From: Roseiarcus sp963807735
GTDB lineage: Bacteria; Pseudomonadota; Alphaproteobacteria; Rhizobiales; Beijerinckiaceae
DNA: 64,000 nucleotides
Direction: 5' to 3'
NCBI GenBank assembly: GCA_963807735.1
Contig: CAWEDI010000042.1
Location: 62,001 to 126,000, forward strand
A model generated the notes under the pieces. The model ran no database searches, was not told where the DNA came from, and worked only from the letters and a program-made list of their open reading frames with translations. The position numbers and the translations under genes are program-made. Every line of letters starts with the position of its first letter. Position 1 is the first letter of the stretch. This document shows, piece by piece, positions 40,136 to 49,052 of the stretch.

Positions 40136-41547
40136 GGCAGAACGTCCGCAAGCCGCAGCGCCGCGATGCGGTCGATCTGCGCCAGCGCCGTCGCCGTCTC
40201 CGCGGCCTGATCGTTGTTCAACCGTTGCTCGAAGGCCGATACGATGTCCTGTTTGCTGCGTCCCTTCACCGCTATGATGAACGGGAAGCCGAACTTGCCT
40301 TTGTAAGCGTCGTTGAGCGCGGTGAAGCGCGCGAGCTCGTCCGGCGTCAGTTGGTCGAGGCCGGCGCTCGCCTGCTCCTTCGTGGAATCGGCCGTCAATT
40401 GCTTGGCGCGCGCGAGGCGCCCTGCGAGATCGGGGTGGGCCACGATCAGCGCGCGCTTCTGCTCCGCCGTCCCCGACGCCGCAGCCGCCGACATCGCCTT
40501 GGCGAGGCCGGCGGCGCTGTCGGCCTCGGCCGACAGGCCGCGATCGTAGGCGCCTTCCGCGACCCAGCGGGAATGTTCGTAGATCCCGCCGAACTTCTCG
40601 ACAAACAAGGTGCGGGTTAGCTGCGACGGCTTCCAGCCGCCAGGCGGGGCGTGCTTGGCGATCCAGTGGCGGGCGATGTCGAGCCGCGTCGCGATCCAAA
40701 CCTTGTCGTGGCCGCGCGCGTAATCGAGAAAGCGGGCGAGCGCGGCGGCGCGCGCGGGGCGGCCGATCAGCCGGCAATGCAGGCCGATCGACAGCATCTT
40801 CGGCGCGGTTTCGCCTTCGGCGTAAAGCACGTCGAAGGCGTCCTTCAGATAAGCGTAGAACTGATCGCCGGAATTGAAACCCTGCGGCGTGGCGAAGCGC
40901 ATGTCGTTGGAATCGAGCGTGTACGGCACGATGAGCTGCGGACCCCGCGGCCCTTCGATGTAATAGGGCAAGTCGTCGGCGTAGGCGTCGGCGCAGTAGA
41001 GGAAGCCGCCCTCCTCGCAGCCGAGCGGGATCGTGTTGATCGACGAACGGCCTTGATAGAACCCGAGCGGTCGCGTGCCCGCGATCTCGGTATGGATGCG
41101 GATGGCCTCGGCGATGTGCTGGCGCTCGACTTCCTTCGGCGTATCGCGGTAATCGACCCATTTGTAGCCGTGTGTGGCGATCTCCCAGCCGGCCTCGTTC
41201 ATCGCCTCGACCGCCGGCTTGTTGCGCGCCATCGCGGTCGCCACCGCATAGACGGTGACGGGCATATCGCGCTCGACGAACATGCGGTAGAGCCGCCAGA
41301 AGCCGGCGCGCGAACCGTATTCGTAGATCGACTCCATGTTCATGTGGCGCTGGCCGGGCCACGGCGCCGCGCCGACGATCTCCGACAGGAACGCCTCCGA
41401 GGCGGCGTCGCCGTGCAGGATGTTGTTCTCGCCGCCCTCTTCGTAATTGATGACGAATTGCAGCGCGACCCGCGCCCCGCCCGGCCAGTCCGCAAACGGG
41501 ACGGTGCGCCCGTAGCCGAGCATGTCGCGCGGGTAGGTTTCGGTCAT
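40132..41547 (-). CDS. puuE: Allantoinase (PuuE) fused to OHCU decarboxylase (UraD)
   Basis: A 471-residue bifunctional protein of the uric-acid pathway. Residues 1-305 are a polysaccharide-deacetylase-type allantoinase (NYEEGGENNILHGD, YEYGSRAGFWRL, IATHGYKWVDY). Residues 315-471 match 2-oxo-4-hydroxy-4-carboxy-5-ureidoimidazoline decarboxylase (EHSRWVAEGAYDR, LIVAHPDLAGRLA, FGFPFIIAVKGRSKQDI). The fusion joins two consecutive activities on the route from urate to allantoate. GGAGG lies 11 bases before the ATG. It is coupled to guanine deaminase downstream. Confidence 0.93.
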   Translation of the reverse strand: MTETYPRDMLGYGRTVPFADWPGGARVALQFVINYEEGGENNILHGDAASEAFLSEIVGAAPWPGQRHMNMESIYEYGSRAGFWRLYRMFVERDMPVTVYAVATAMARNKPAVEAMNEAGWEIATHGYKWVDYRDTPKEVERQHIAEAIRIHTEIAGTRPLGFYQGRSSINTIPLGCEEGGFLYCADAYADDLPYYIEGPRGPQLIVPYTLDSNDMRFATPQGFNSGDQFYAYLKDAFDVLYAEGETAPKMLSIGLHCRLIGRPARAAALARFLDYARGHDKVWIATRLDIARHWIAKHAPPGGWKPSQLTRTLFVEKFGGIYEHSRWVAEGAYDRGLSAEADSAAGLAKAMSAAAASGTAEQKRALIVAHPDLAGRLARAKQLTADSTKEQASAGLDQLTPDELARFTALNDAYKGKFGFPFIIAVKGRSKQDIVSAFEQRLNNDQAAETATALAQIDRIAALRLADVLP

Positions 41548-41652
41548 CGTCGCTTCATCCTCCGGTCGGTCGGGCCAAGTTAACGCGGCGCGATCGTTTG
41601 CTCCAGGCCGACATTTGCGTCAGAAGCGCGCCAAACCGCCCGGGGGCCCCCC

Positions 41653-42423
41653 ATGACAAATCTCCGCCTCGTCGTCGAGCCTCCGCTCGCGCGGATCGTG
41701 CTCGACCGGCCAGAGCGCCGCAACGCGATGTCGGCGGCGATGTGGCGCGGCCTCGCGGAGGTCTGCGCCGAAATCGAAGCCCGCGCCGACGTCGACGCGG
41801 TGATCGTCGAGGGCGCCGGCGGCCATTTCTGCTCGGGCGCCGACATCGACGAATTCGACGAAGCCTTTGCCGATATGGAAAGCGCCCGCGCCTACCTCGG
41901 CGCGATCGAGCGCGGGCTGGAGGCGCTGCATCGGCTCGATCGGCCGAGCCTCGCCAAGCTCGAAGGCTACGCGGTCGGCGGCGGGTTGGCGGTGGCGCTC
42001 GCCTGCGACCTTCGGTTCGCCGCCGAAGACGCCCATCTCGCCGTGCCGCCGGCCAAGCTCGGCTTGCTCTACGGGCCGGTGGAGACTCAGCTGCTGGTTG
42101 AGACGATCGGCCCCGCCGCCGCCAAGGACCTCCTGTTTAGCGCCCGGCGCGTCGAGACGGAGGAGGCGTTGCGGCTCGGGCTCATCAGCCGCCGCCTGCC
42201 TGCCGCCGACCTCGCCGGCGCGGTCGAGGCGCAAGCGCGGCAATGGGCGACGCTGAGCCGCACGTCGATCCGCGGCGCCAAGCAGGCCGTGCGGGCGGCG
42301 CTCGCGGGCGACGAAGCGGAATTGCGCGGGCTCGTCGAGGCGGCGACGATGGGCGAGGATTTTCGTGAAGGGCGCGCCGCGTTCAAGGCGAAGCGCGCGC
42401 CGCAATTCTTCCGCGGGGCATAG
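41653..42423 (+). CDS. Enoyl-CoA hydratase/isomerase family protein
   Basis: A 256-residue crotonase-fold protein. The oxyanion-hole segments are GAGGHFCSGADIDEF and KLEGYAVGGGLAVALACDLRFAAE. The usual catalytic Glu positions are partly changed (GLLYGPVETQLL), so hydratase activity is likely but not certain. Its substrate is unknown. It is followed three bases later by the cardiolipin synthase gene. Confidence 0.85.
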   Translation: MTNLRLVVEPPLARIVLDRPERRNAMSAAMWRGLAEVCAEIEARADVDAVIVEGAGGHFCSGADIDEFDEAFADMESARAYLGAIERGLEALHRLDRPSLAKLEGYAVGGGLAVALACDLRFAAEDAHLAVPPAKLGLLYGPVETQLLVETIGPAAAKDLLFSARRVETEEALRLGLISRRLPAADLAGAVEAQARQWATLSRTSIRGAKQAVRAALAGDEAELRGLVEAATMGEDFREGRAAFKAKRAPQFFRGA

Positions 42424-42426
42424 GGT

Positions 42427-43839
42427 ATGTTGTTCATTCCGACGCCGGAGACGACGGCGCAGGAGGCGCTCGGTCTGATCGCCCATATCGCAGCGGCGTC
42501 GGTGGTCACCATCCACACGCTGTTGCGCAAGCGTGACGTGTCGGTGGCGATCGGCTGGATCGGCATGGCTTGGCTCGCCCCGGCGCTCGGCGCGCTGCTT
42601 TATTTCGGCTTCGGCATTAACCGCGTCAGGCGGCGCGCGCGGCGGCTGATGGGCGCGGATCAACGGCCGACCTACGTGGGTCGGCAGAACGCGCCCGACG
42701 ACCCGCTCGCCGATCTTGAAACCGCGGTCGGCACCGTGACCCGCCGCCCCGCGGCCGCCGGCCGGGTGGCGGCGCATCTGTTCTGCGGCGACGCGGCTTA
42801 TCCGGAGATGCTGGCGGCGATCGAGGGCGCCAAGGTCAGCGTCCGCCTCGCGACCTACATCTTCCGCGTCGACGCGGCAGGCGAGCAGTTCATCGCCGCG
42901 CTGGTGGCGGCGAAACGGCGCGGCGTCAGGGTCAACGTGCTGATCGACGGGTTCGGCGGCGGTTTCCTGCGCGCCCCGGCGTTCCGCCGCCTGCATCATC
43001 AGGGCGTCGAAGCGGCGCTGTTCTTGCATTCCTTCCTGCCGTGGAAGATGGCGTTTCTGAATCTACGGCTGCACAAGAAAATACTCGCCGTCGACGCCTC
43101 CGTCGCGTTTGTCGGCGGGCTTAACATCGGGATCGAGAACGTGCTGGCGAGCCATCCCAAGGCCCCGGTCTGCGATCACCACTTCAAGGTGCTCGGGCCG
43201 ATCGTCGGCGAGATCGAGCGCGAGTTCGACGAGGATTGGCAGTTCGCGACCGGGAAAACCCTGCAACGCGACCCGCCCGCGGCGGCGCCCGAAGGCGCGG
43301 GCCTGTCGCGCGCCATCGCCTCGGGGCCGGATCAGGAGACCGACCACCTGGTTCTGGTGCTGCTCAGCGCCGTCAACGCCGCGCGGCGCAGCATCCGCAT
43401 CGCGACGCCGTATTTCCTGCCCGATGAACAGCTCGTCACGGCGCTGCGGTTGGCGGCGCTGCGCGGGGTGGCGGTCGACATCGTGCTGCCCGCCAACAAC
43501 AATCACCCCTTCGTCGCCTGGGCGGCGCGGGCGCATGTGCGTCCGCTCCTCGAATCGGGTTGCCGCATCTGGTTCAATCCGCCGCCGTTCGATCACTCCA
43601 AGCTGATGACCATCGACGGAAGCTGGAGCCTGATCGGCAGCGCCAATTGGGACGCACGCAGTCTTCGGCTGAATTTCGAGATGACGATCGAGTTTCGCGA
43701 CCCGGCGCTCGCCGCCGAGCTCGAACGCACTATCGACGCGCGGCGCGGAACTCGGCTGACATTGAAGGAACTCGACGGCCGCCATATCGTCATAAAATTG
43801 CGGGACGCGGCGATTCGGCTCGCCATGCCCTATATCTAG
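42427..43839 (+). CDS. Cardiolipin synthase-like phospholipase D protein
   Basis: A 470-residue membrane protein with two N-terminal helices (about residues 12-32 and 40-60) and two HKD motifs: HKKILAVDASVAFVGG near residue 216 and HSKLMTIDGSWSLIGSAN near residue 390. This layout is that of bacterial cardiolipin synthases, which join two phosphatidylglycerols. The C-terminal part matches the family. It is followed 21 bases later by an EEP-family gene. Confidence 0.9.
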   Translation: MLFIPTPETTAQEALGLIAHIAAASVVTIHTLLRKRDVSVAIGWIGMAWLAPALGALLYFGFGINRVRRRARRLMGADQRPTYVGRQNAPDDPLADLETAVGTVTRRPAAAGRVAAHLFCGDAAYPEMLAAIEGAKVSVRLATYIFRVDAAGEQFIAALVAAKRRGVRVNVLIDGFGGGFLRAPAFRRLHHQGVEAALFLHSFLPWKMAFLNLRLHKKILAVDASVAFVGGLNIGIENVLASHPKAPVCDHHFKVLGPIVGEIEREFDEDWQFATGKTLQRDPPAAAPEGAGLSRAIASGPDQETDHLVLVLLSAVNAARRSIRIATPYFLPDEQLVTALRLAALRGVAVDIVLPANNNHPFVAWAARAHVRPLLESGCRIWFNPPPFDHSKLMTIDGSWSLIGSANWDARSLRLNFEMTIEFRDPALAAELERTIDARRGTRLTLKELDGRHIVIKLRDAAIRLAMPYI

Positions 43840-43860
43840 GTTTTCCGGACGGGACGCGGA

Positions 43861-44577
43861 ATGAAGGTTGCGTCGTACAACATCCATAAATGCCGTGGGA
43901 TCGACGGGCGTACGCAACCGGAGCGGATTCTGGAGGTCGTCAAGGAGCTCGACGCCGATCTCATCGCGCTGCAGGAGGTCGACAAGCGCTTCGGGCGCAA
44001 GGATGGCCTGCTCGACCCCGAGGCGATCCGGCGCGAGACGGGGATGCGGTTGCTCGTGCAGTCGGATTTGCCGCAAGGCCACGGCTGGCACGGCAACGCC
44101 CTGTTGGTGCGCGCGGAGCCCAAATCCTATCGCCGGCTGCGCTTTAGGCTGCCCGGTTTCGAGCCGCGCGGCGCCATCGTCGCCGAACTCGACCTCGGCG
44201 ACGGCGAGTTTCGCGTCATCGCCGCGCATCTCGGCCTGTTCCGCCAATCCCGGCTCGACCAGGCGAGCGCGCTGTTGAAGGCGCATCGCGAGATGACGCC
44301 GATGCCCACCATCCTGATGGGCGATTTCAACGAATGGCGCCGCCACCGCCGCTCCTCGCTCTCAATTCTGGAGCCGACCTTCGGCGGCGGCGCATCGCCG
44401 CGCAGCTTTCCGTCGCGCCGGCCGATCTTCGCGCTCGATCGCATCCTCGGCTGGCCTTACGGGCTCATTTCCGATCTCGCGGTGCACGCCTCGCCACTGG
44501 CCCGCGTCGCCTCCGACCATCTGCCGCTGACCGCGCGGGCGCGGATCGGCGCGGCGCGGGCCGCGGACGCCGCCTGA
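43861..44577 (+). CDS. Endonuclease/exonuclease/phosphatase family protein
   Basis: A 238-residue EEP-fold metal-dependent hydrolase. Motifs are ASYNIHKCRGID, the catalytic Glu in LIALQEVDKR, LMGDFNEW (Asp, Asn) and the C-terminal SDHLPL (Asp-His). Small proteins of this kind often neighbour cardiolipin synthase genes and may act on lipids or nucleic acids; the substrate is not known. There is no signal peptide. It is co-directional with the preceding gene, 21 bases apart. Confidence 0.9.
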   Translation: MKVASYNIHKCRGIDGRTQPERILEVVKELDADLIALQEVDKRFGRKDGLLDPEAIRRETGMRLLVQSDLPQGHGWHGNALLVRAEPKSYRRLRFRLPGFEPRGAIVAELDLGDGEFRVIAAHLGLFRQSRLDQASALLKAHREMTPMPTILMGDFNEWRRHRRSSLSILEPTFGGGASPRSFPSRRPIFALDRILGWPYGLISDLAVHASPLARVASDHLPLTARARIGAARAADAA

Positions 44578-44640
44578 CGGCCATTGACATTCGGCCCCGC
44601 GCGACGGAAAGACCCGCCGCTTTCCGCCAACGGTTTATCC

Positions 44641-45495
44641 ATGTCCGCTGATCTGCAAGCCCTTATCGAACGCGCCTTCGAGGATCGCGCCCACATCGGC
44701 GCCGACACCCACGGCGACGTCCGCGACGCCGTCGCGCAGGCGCTTGACATGCTCGATTCCGGCCGCGCGCGCGTCGCCGAGAAGATCGAGGGCCACGAGG
44801 GGCCCGCGTCGTGGAAGGTCAATCAGTGGCTGAAGAAGGCCGTGCTGCTGTCGTTCCGCCTCAACGACAACGCGATCGTCGACGGCGGCCCCGGCGGGGC
44901 GACGTGGTTCGACAAGGTGCCCTCGAAATTCGCCGGCTGGGGCGAGAACCGCTTCCGCGACGCGGGCTTTCGCGCCGTGCCGGGGGCGATCGTGCGCCAT
45001 TCCGCCTTCATCGCCCGCGACGCGGTGCTGATGCCCAGCTTCGTCAACCTCGGCGCCTATGTCGGCGAGAAGACCATGGTCGACACCTGGGTGACGGTCG
45101 GCTCCTGCGCACAGATCGGCGCCAACGTGCATCTCTCGGGCGGGGTCGGCATCGGCGGGGTGCTGGAGCCGTTGCAGGCCAATCCGACGATCATCGAAGA
45201 CGATTGCTTTATCGGCGCCCGCTCCGAAGTGGTCGAGGGCGTCATCGTCGGCAAGGGTTCGGTGGTGTCGATGGGCGTGTTCATCTCCGCCTCGACCAAG
45301 ATTATCGACCGCGCCACCGGCAAGATTCATGTCGGCTACGTGCCGCCCTATTCGGTCGTCGTCTCCGGCTCGCTGCCGGGCAAGCCGCTGCCGGACAAAT
45401 CGCCGGGGCCGTCGCTCTACTGCGCCGTGATCGTCAAGACGGTCGACGCGCAGACCCGCGCCAAGACCGGCATCAACGATCTCCTGCGCGATTGA
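44641..45495 (+). CDS. dapD: 2,3,4,5-tetrahydropyridine-2,6-dicarboxylate N-succinyltransferase
   Basis: A 284-residue enzyme of the succinylase route to diaminopimelate and lysine. An N-terminal helical domain is followed by a left-handed beta-helix of hexapeptide repeats (AFIARDAVLMPSFVNLGAYVG, shown in parts). VDTWVTVGSCAQIG and PYSVVVSGSLPGK are characteristic. The start at 44641 (MSADLQALIERAF) matches homologs. One base overlaps the following membrane-protein gene. Confidence 0.95.
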   Translation: MSADLQALIERAFEDRAHIGADTHGDVRDAVAQALDMLDSGRARVAEKIEGHEGPASWKVNQWLKKAVLLSFRLNDNAIVDGGPGGATWFDKVPSKFAGWGENRFRDAGFRAVPGAIVRHSAFIARDAVLMPSFVNLGAYVGEKTMVDTWVTVGSCAQIGANVHLSGGVGIGGVLEPLQANPTIIEDDCFIGARSEVVEGVIVGKGSVVSMGVFISASTKIIDRATGKIHVGYVPPYSVVVSGSLPGKPLPDKSPGPSLYCAVIVKTVDAQTRAKTGINDLLRD

Positions 45496-45950
45496 TGGAC
45501 TTTCGTTTCCTCTATCGGGAGGGCGAAGGCGTCATCGGGCCGGGCGAATGGGCGCGCGCGAGCGCGCTGCCGGTGGGGATCGCGCTGGTGATGACGCTCG
45601 TGGCGTGGGCGCTGGCGCCGGGACCGCGCGATCTCGGCTCGCAGCCGTTTTTCTCGTTCTCGATCTTTGTGGTTCACGCCTATCTGCTGATCTACGGCTT
45701 CGCGCTGATCTTTCTGGCGGTGATGCAATATTTCGTCAGCGCCAAGCGTTTCCGTGATCTTGGGCTGGCGCCGGGTTGGGCCGGGCTCGCGCCGTTCGCG
45801 TTGCTGATCACCGGCGCGGCGGCCTGGTTTCAGCCGCGCTCGGAAGGCGCTATGCCCGGCTGGGCGGTCTATCCATTCTATCTGCTGGCGCTCGCCGTCG
45901 TCGGTTGGAACATCGTGGCGCTCGGGTTTTCGCGCAGGCCGGGGAGCTAA
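45495..45950 (+). CDS. DUF805-like inner-membrane protein
   Basis: A 151-residue protein with four hydrophobic segments (about 25-45, 55-82, 92-110 and 123-142). The loop motif SAKRFRDLGLAP corresponds to the R-x-x-D-x-G motif of DUF805 membrane proteins. TGATG overlap with dapD suggests coupling. Function is unknown. The palindromic repeat copy 2 begins 15 bases after the stop. Confidence 0.75.
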   Translation: MDFRFLYREGEGVIGPGEWARASALPVGIALVMTLVAWALAPGPRDLGSQPFFSFSIFVVHAYLLIYGFALIFLAVMQYFVSAKRFRDLGLAPGWAGLAPFALLITGAAAWFQPRSEGAMPGWAVYPFYLLALAVVGWNIVALGFSRRPGS

Positions 45951-45964
45951 GTTGAAGTCGAACT

Positions 45965-46071
45965 CGTCATGTCGAGCGAAGCGAAGCCATCCATCTCTGA
46001 GAGATCGTACGCAGGCCGGATAGGGCTGCATGAGCGGAACCGTGGATGGCTTCGCTTCGCTCGCCATGACG
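45965..46071. repeat. Palindromic repeat element, copy 2 (REPIN/MITE-like)
   Basis: It begins CGTCATGTCGAGCGAAGCGA and ends with the inverted form (GCTTCGCTTCGCTCGCCATG, ACG). The ends flank a 49-base interior of the same length as copy 1 at 16813-16918, and both interiors share GAGATCGTA. It lies 45 bases upstream of the formaldehyde dehydrogenase start and just after the DUF805 gene. It may serve as a hairpin terminator or alter the downstream promoter. Confidence 0.85.
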
Positions 46072-46116
46072 GGGATGCTTGAACGCGGCAAGCGCCGCTT
46101 CGTCATGGAGGAACAC

Positions 46117-47229
46117 ATGCGTTCTCGCGCCGCCGTCGCCTGGGAGGCCAACAAGCCGCTCACCGTCGAGACCGTCGACATCGAGGGCCCCAAGGCCGGC
46201 GAAGTCCTTGTCGAGGTGATGGCGACCGGCGTCTGCCATACCGACGCCTACACGCTGTCCGGCCTCGATTCCGAGGGCAAGTTCCCCGCCATTCTCGGCC
46301 ACGAGGGCGCAGGCATCGTGCGCGAGATCGGCGCCGGCGTCGCCGGCCTCAAGCCCGGCGATCACGTCATCCCGCTCTACACGCCGGAATGTCGCCAGTG
46401 CAAAACCTGCCTGTCGCGCCGCTCCAATCTCTGCACGGCGATCCGCGCCACGCAGGGCCAGGGTCTCATGCCGGATTCGACCAGCCGCTTCTCCTGCCAG
46501 GGCGGCGAGGTGTTCCACTACATGGGCTGCTCGACGTTCTCCAACTTCACGGTGCTGCCGGAGATCGCGCTCGCCAAAGTCCGCGAGGACGCGCCGTTCG
46601 AGAAGATTTGCTACATCGGCTGCGGCGTCACGACCGGCGTCGGCGCTGTGGTCTACACCGCGAAAGTCTGGCCCGGGGCGAATGTCGTGGTGTTCGGTCT
46701 CGGCGGCATCGGCCTCAACGTGATCCAGGGCGCGCGCATGGTTGGGGCCGACAAGATCGTCGGCGTCGATCTCAACCCGGCGCGACAGGAGATCGCCAAG
46801 AAGTTCGGCATGACCCATTTCATCAACCCGGATGAGGTCGGCCGCGACAAGGTCGTGCAGGCGATCGTCGATCTCACCGGCGGCGGCGCGGATTTCTCGT
46901 TCGAGTGCATCGGCAATACGACGACTATGCGGCAGGCGCTGGAGTGCTGCCATCGCGGCTGGGGCGAATCGATCGTCATCGGCGTCGCGCCTTCCGGCGC
47001 GGAGATTTCGACGCGGCCGTTCCAACTCGTGACAGGGCGCGTGTGGAAGGGCTCGGCGTTCGGCGGCGCGCGCGGCCGCACCGATGTGCCGAAGATCGTC
47101 GACTGGTACATGGAGGGCAAGATCAACATCGACGATCTCATCACCCACACCATGCCGCTGGAGAAGATCAACGACGCGTTCGATCTGATGCACGCCGGCA
47201 AGTCGATTCGCAGCGTGGTGGTGTACTAG
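46117..47229 (+). CDS. adhC: S-(hydroxymethyl)glutathione dehydrogenase (class III alcohol dehydrogenase)
   Basis: A 370-residue zinc- and NAD-dependent enzyme that oxidises the glutathione adduct of formaldehyde. Catalytic zinc ligands are in GVCHTDAYTLSG and GHEGAGIV; structural zinc ligands are in PECRQCKTCLSRRSNLC. GFGGIG-type NAD binding appears as VFGLGGIGLNVIQG. The start MRSRAAVAWEANKP at 46117 has GGAGG five bases upstream. In-frame codons further upstream lie in the palindromic repeat and are not coding. The usual S-formylglutathione hydrolase gene does not follow; a DUF302 gene does. Confidence 0.95.
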   Translation: MRSRAAVAWEANKPLTVETVDIEGPKAGEVLVEVMATGVCHTDAYTLSGLDSEGKFPAILGHEGAGIVREIGAGVAGLKPGDHVIPLYTPECRQCKTCLSRRSNLCTAIRATQGQGLMPDSTSRFSCQGGEVFHYMGCSTFSNFTVLPEIALAKVREDAPFEKICYIGCGVTTGVGAVVYTAKVWPGANVVVFGLGGIGLNVIQGARMVGADKIVGVDLNPARQEIAKKFGMTHFINPDEVGRDKVVQAIVDLTGGGADFSFECIGNTTTMRQALECCHRGWGESIVIGVAPSGAEISTRPFQLVTGRVWKGSAFGGARGRTDVPKIVDWYMEGKINIDDLITHTMPLEKINDAFDLMHAGKSIRSVVVY

Positions 47230-47259
47230 AGGAAAGCCCTAGACGAAGGAGATTGCGCG

Positions 47260-47658
47260 ATGGCCGTCGACGGACTTGTCACGACGAAGAGCCGCCACGA
47301 TCCTGCGGCGACCGTGGAGCGGCTCCGCGCGGAGATCAAATCCCGCTCGCTGACGATTTTCGCCGAGATCGACCACGCCGCCGGCGCTGAGGCCGTCGGG
47401 CTAACGCTTCGCCCACTTTTTCTCATCATATTCGGCGCGGCGAGGGGCGGCACGCCGCTCATGCAGGCGGCGGCGACGGCGGGCATCGATCTGCCGCTGA
47501 AACTGCTGGTTTGGCGCGACGCCGAAGACGAGACGCAGGTTTCCTACAATGATCCGAACTGGGTGGCGCAACGGCACGGGCTCGGCGAGGCGGTCAAAGG
47601 CCCCGTCGCCGCCATGTCCGGCCTGCTCGCCGCCATCGTCGCCGCCGCCACGGCGTGA
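47260..47658 (+). CDS. DUF302-family protein
   Basis: A 132-residue protein. The pattern (SRHDPAATVERLRAEIKSR, LTIFAEIDHAAGAE, FGAARGGTPLMQAAATAGIDLPLKLLVW in parts, then VSYNDPNWVAQRHGL) is typical of DUF302. The family is widespread and of unknown function; some members accompany redox or sulfur genes. It follows adhC by 30 bases and overlaps the next gene as GTGA. Confidence 0.9.
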   Translation: MAVDGLVTTKSRHDPAATVERLRAEIKSRSLTIFAEIDHAAGAEAVGLTLRPLFLIIFGAARGGTPLMQAAATAGIDLPLKLLVWRDAEDETQVSYNDPNWVAQRHGLGEAVKGPVAAMSGLLAAIVAAATA

Positions 47659-48166
47659 AGCGGCGCTCCTCAGCCGCCGCGCCGCGTTGGCGCTGCCGCT
47701 GTGGCTCGCCGGCTGCGCCTCCGAAGTCATCGAGCCGCCGGCCCCGCGTCGCCCGCTCGCTTCGGTCAAGCTCGATCCGGACGAGGCGACGGCGTGGCTC
47801 AACGCCTATCGGGCAAAATCGAGCCTCGGGCCGGTGCGGCTCGATCCCGAATTGATGGCGCTTGCGCAGGCGCAGGCCGACGCGATGGCGGCGGCCGACC
47901 GGATGTCGCACGACATGAAGGGCGGCTTCGCCTCGCGGCTCGCGGCGGCGAGAGTGCGCGTCGGCGAGGCCGGCGAGAACGTCTGCGCCGGCTATTACTC
48001 GACCGCCGACGCGATGGAGGCGTGGCGGCGCTCGCCCGAGCACAACGTCAATCTGCGGCTTCGCACGGCGACGCGGTTCGGCGTCGGGCTCGCCAAGAAC
48101 CCGCGCAGCGAATGGGGCGCCTTCTGGGCGATGGCGATCGCCTCGCCGCCGCCCGACGCGAGCTGA
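47655..48166 (+). CDS. CAP/SCP-domain lipoprotein, probable one-base deletion near its start
   Basis: The body (codons from about 47668) reads LLSRRAALALPLWLAGC, a lipoprotein signal with lipobox LAGC, then a CAP domain with WLNAYRAKSSLGPVRLDPELMALAQAQADAM and SPEHNVNLRL. No good start exists in this frame. A GTG at 47655 overlaps the DUF302 stop (GTGA) and opens MKRR, but one base seems missing around 47665. Restoring it gives a perfect signal peptide. Otherwise a poor upstream ATG at 47549 inside DUF302 would be needed. Periplasmic; function unknown. Confidence 0.78.
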
Positions 48167-48167
48167 T

Positions 48168-49052
48168 CTACGATACGAAATCCGCCCGCGAAATCCCCAT
48201 CGCAAAGAGCAGCGCCGTCAGGTCGCCGTGCTCCACGCGCGCATGGGCGGCGGCGGCGACCTTCGGCTTGGCGAGATAGGCGACGCCGAGACCCGCCTCC
48301 GCGAGCATCGGCAGATCGTTGGCCCCGTCGCCGACCGCCATCGTCGCCTCGGCGCGCAGGCCGAGCCGGTCGCGCAATTCGCGCAAAGCTTTCAGTTTCG
48401 CGTCGGCGCCCTGGATCGGCTCCTCGACGCGGCCGGTCAGCCTCCCGTCGGCGACCGTCAGCCGGTTGGCGCGATGCTCGTCCGCGCCCAGCCACGACGC
48501 GACGGCGCCGGTGAACGGGGTGAAGCCGCCGGAGACGATGGCGAAATAGCCGCCGCGCGCCCGGAATGTCGCCGCGAGGGTTTTCGCGCCCGGATTGAGC
48601 GTGATGCGTTCGGCGAGCAGGCGATCGATCACCCCTGTGTCGAGCCCTTCCAGCAGCCCGACGCGCTCACGCAGCGCGCCGGCGAAATCAAGCTCGCCGC
48701 GCATCGCCCGCTCGGTGATCGCCGCGACCCGCTCGCCGACGCCGGCGAACTTGGCGAGCTCGTCGATGCACTCCTGGCCGATCAACGTCGAATCCATGTC
48801 AGCGACCAGCAGCCGCTTCTCGCGCGTCGCCGCCGGCTGCACGAACAGGTCGGCGCGCGCCTCGGCCGCCGCCGCGCGCAGACCGGCGAGATCGCCCGGC
48901 TCGCCCTCGAAGCTCAAGTCGGCCGCCTCGCCGGGCGCCAGCCAGCGCGTCCGCGCGCGGCCCGGCAGCGCTTGCGCGGCGCGCGCAAGGACGGCATCGC
49001 TGAGGGCGGCCTCGGCGCGCGGGGCGACTAGCGTGGCGACGAAAGCGGGCAT
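48168..49052 (-). CDS. serB: Phosphoserine phosphatase
   Basis: A 294-residue HAD phosphatase that makes serine from phosphoserine. An N-terminal ACT-like region (about 1-75) precedes the catalytic part. Motif I is VADMDSTLIGQECIDELA, motif II the SGGFTPF region, motif III Lys in AKPKVAA and motif IV GDGANDLPML. The start ATG at 49052 overlaps the divergent miaA start codon on the other strand (shared CATG). It ends two bases from the CAP lipoprotein stop. Confidence 0.94.
   Translation of the reverse strand: MPAFVATLVAPRAEAALSDAVLARAAQALPGRARTRWLAPGEAADLSFEGEPGDLAGLRAAAAEARADLFVQPAATREKRLLVADMDSTLIGQECIDELAKFAGVGERVAAITERAMRGELDFAGALRERVGLLEGLDTGVIDRLLAERITLNPGAKTLAATFRARGGYFAIVSGGFTPFTGAVASWLGADEHRANRLTVADGRLTGRVEEPIQGADAKLKALRELRDRLGLRAEATMAVGDGANDLPMLAEAGLGVAYLAKPKVAAAAHARVEHGDLTALLFAMGISRADFVS

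Noticed and set aside
38837..41362. 841-codon frame extending guanine deaminase upstream
   Set aside because: The upstream half is an out-of-frame reading of the allantoinase gene; the ATGA overlap at 40132-40135 marks the true start.
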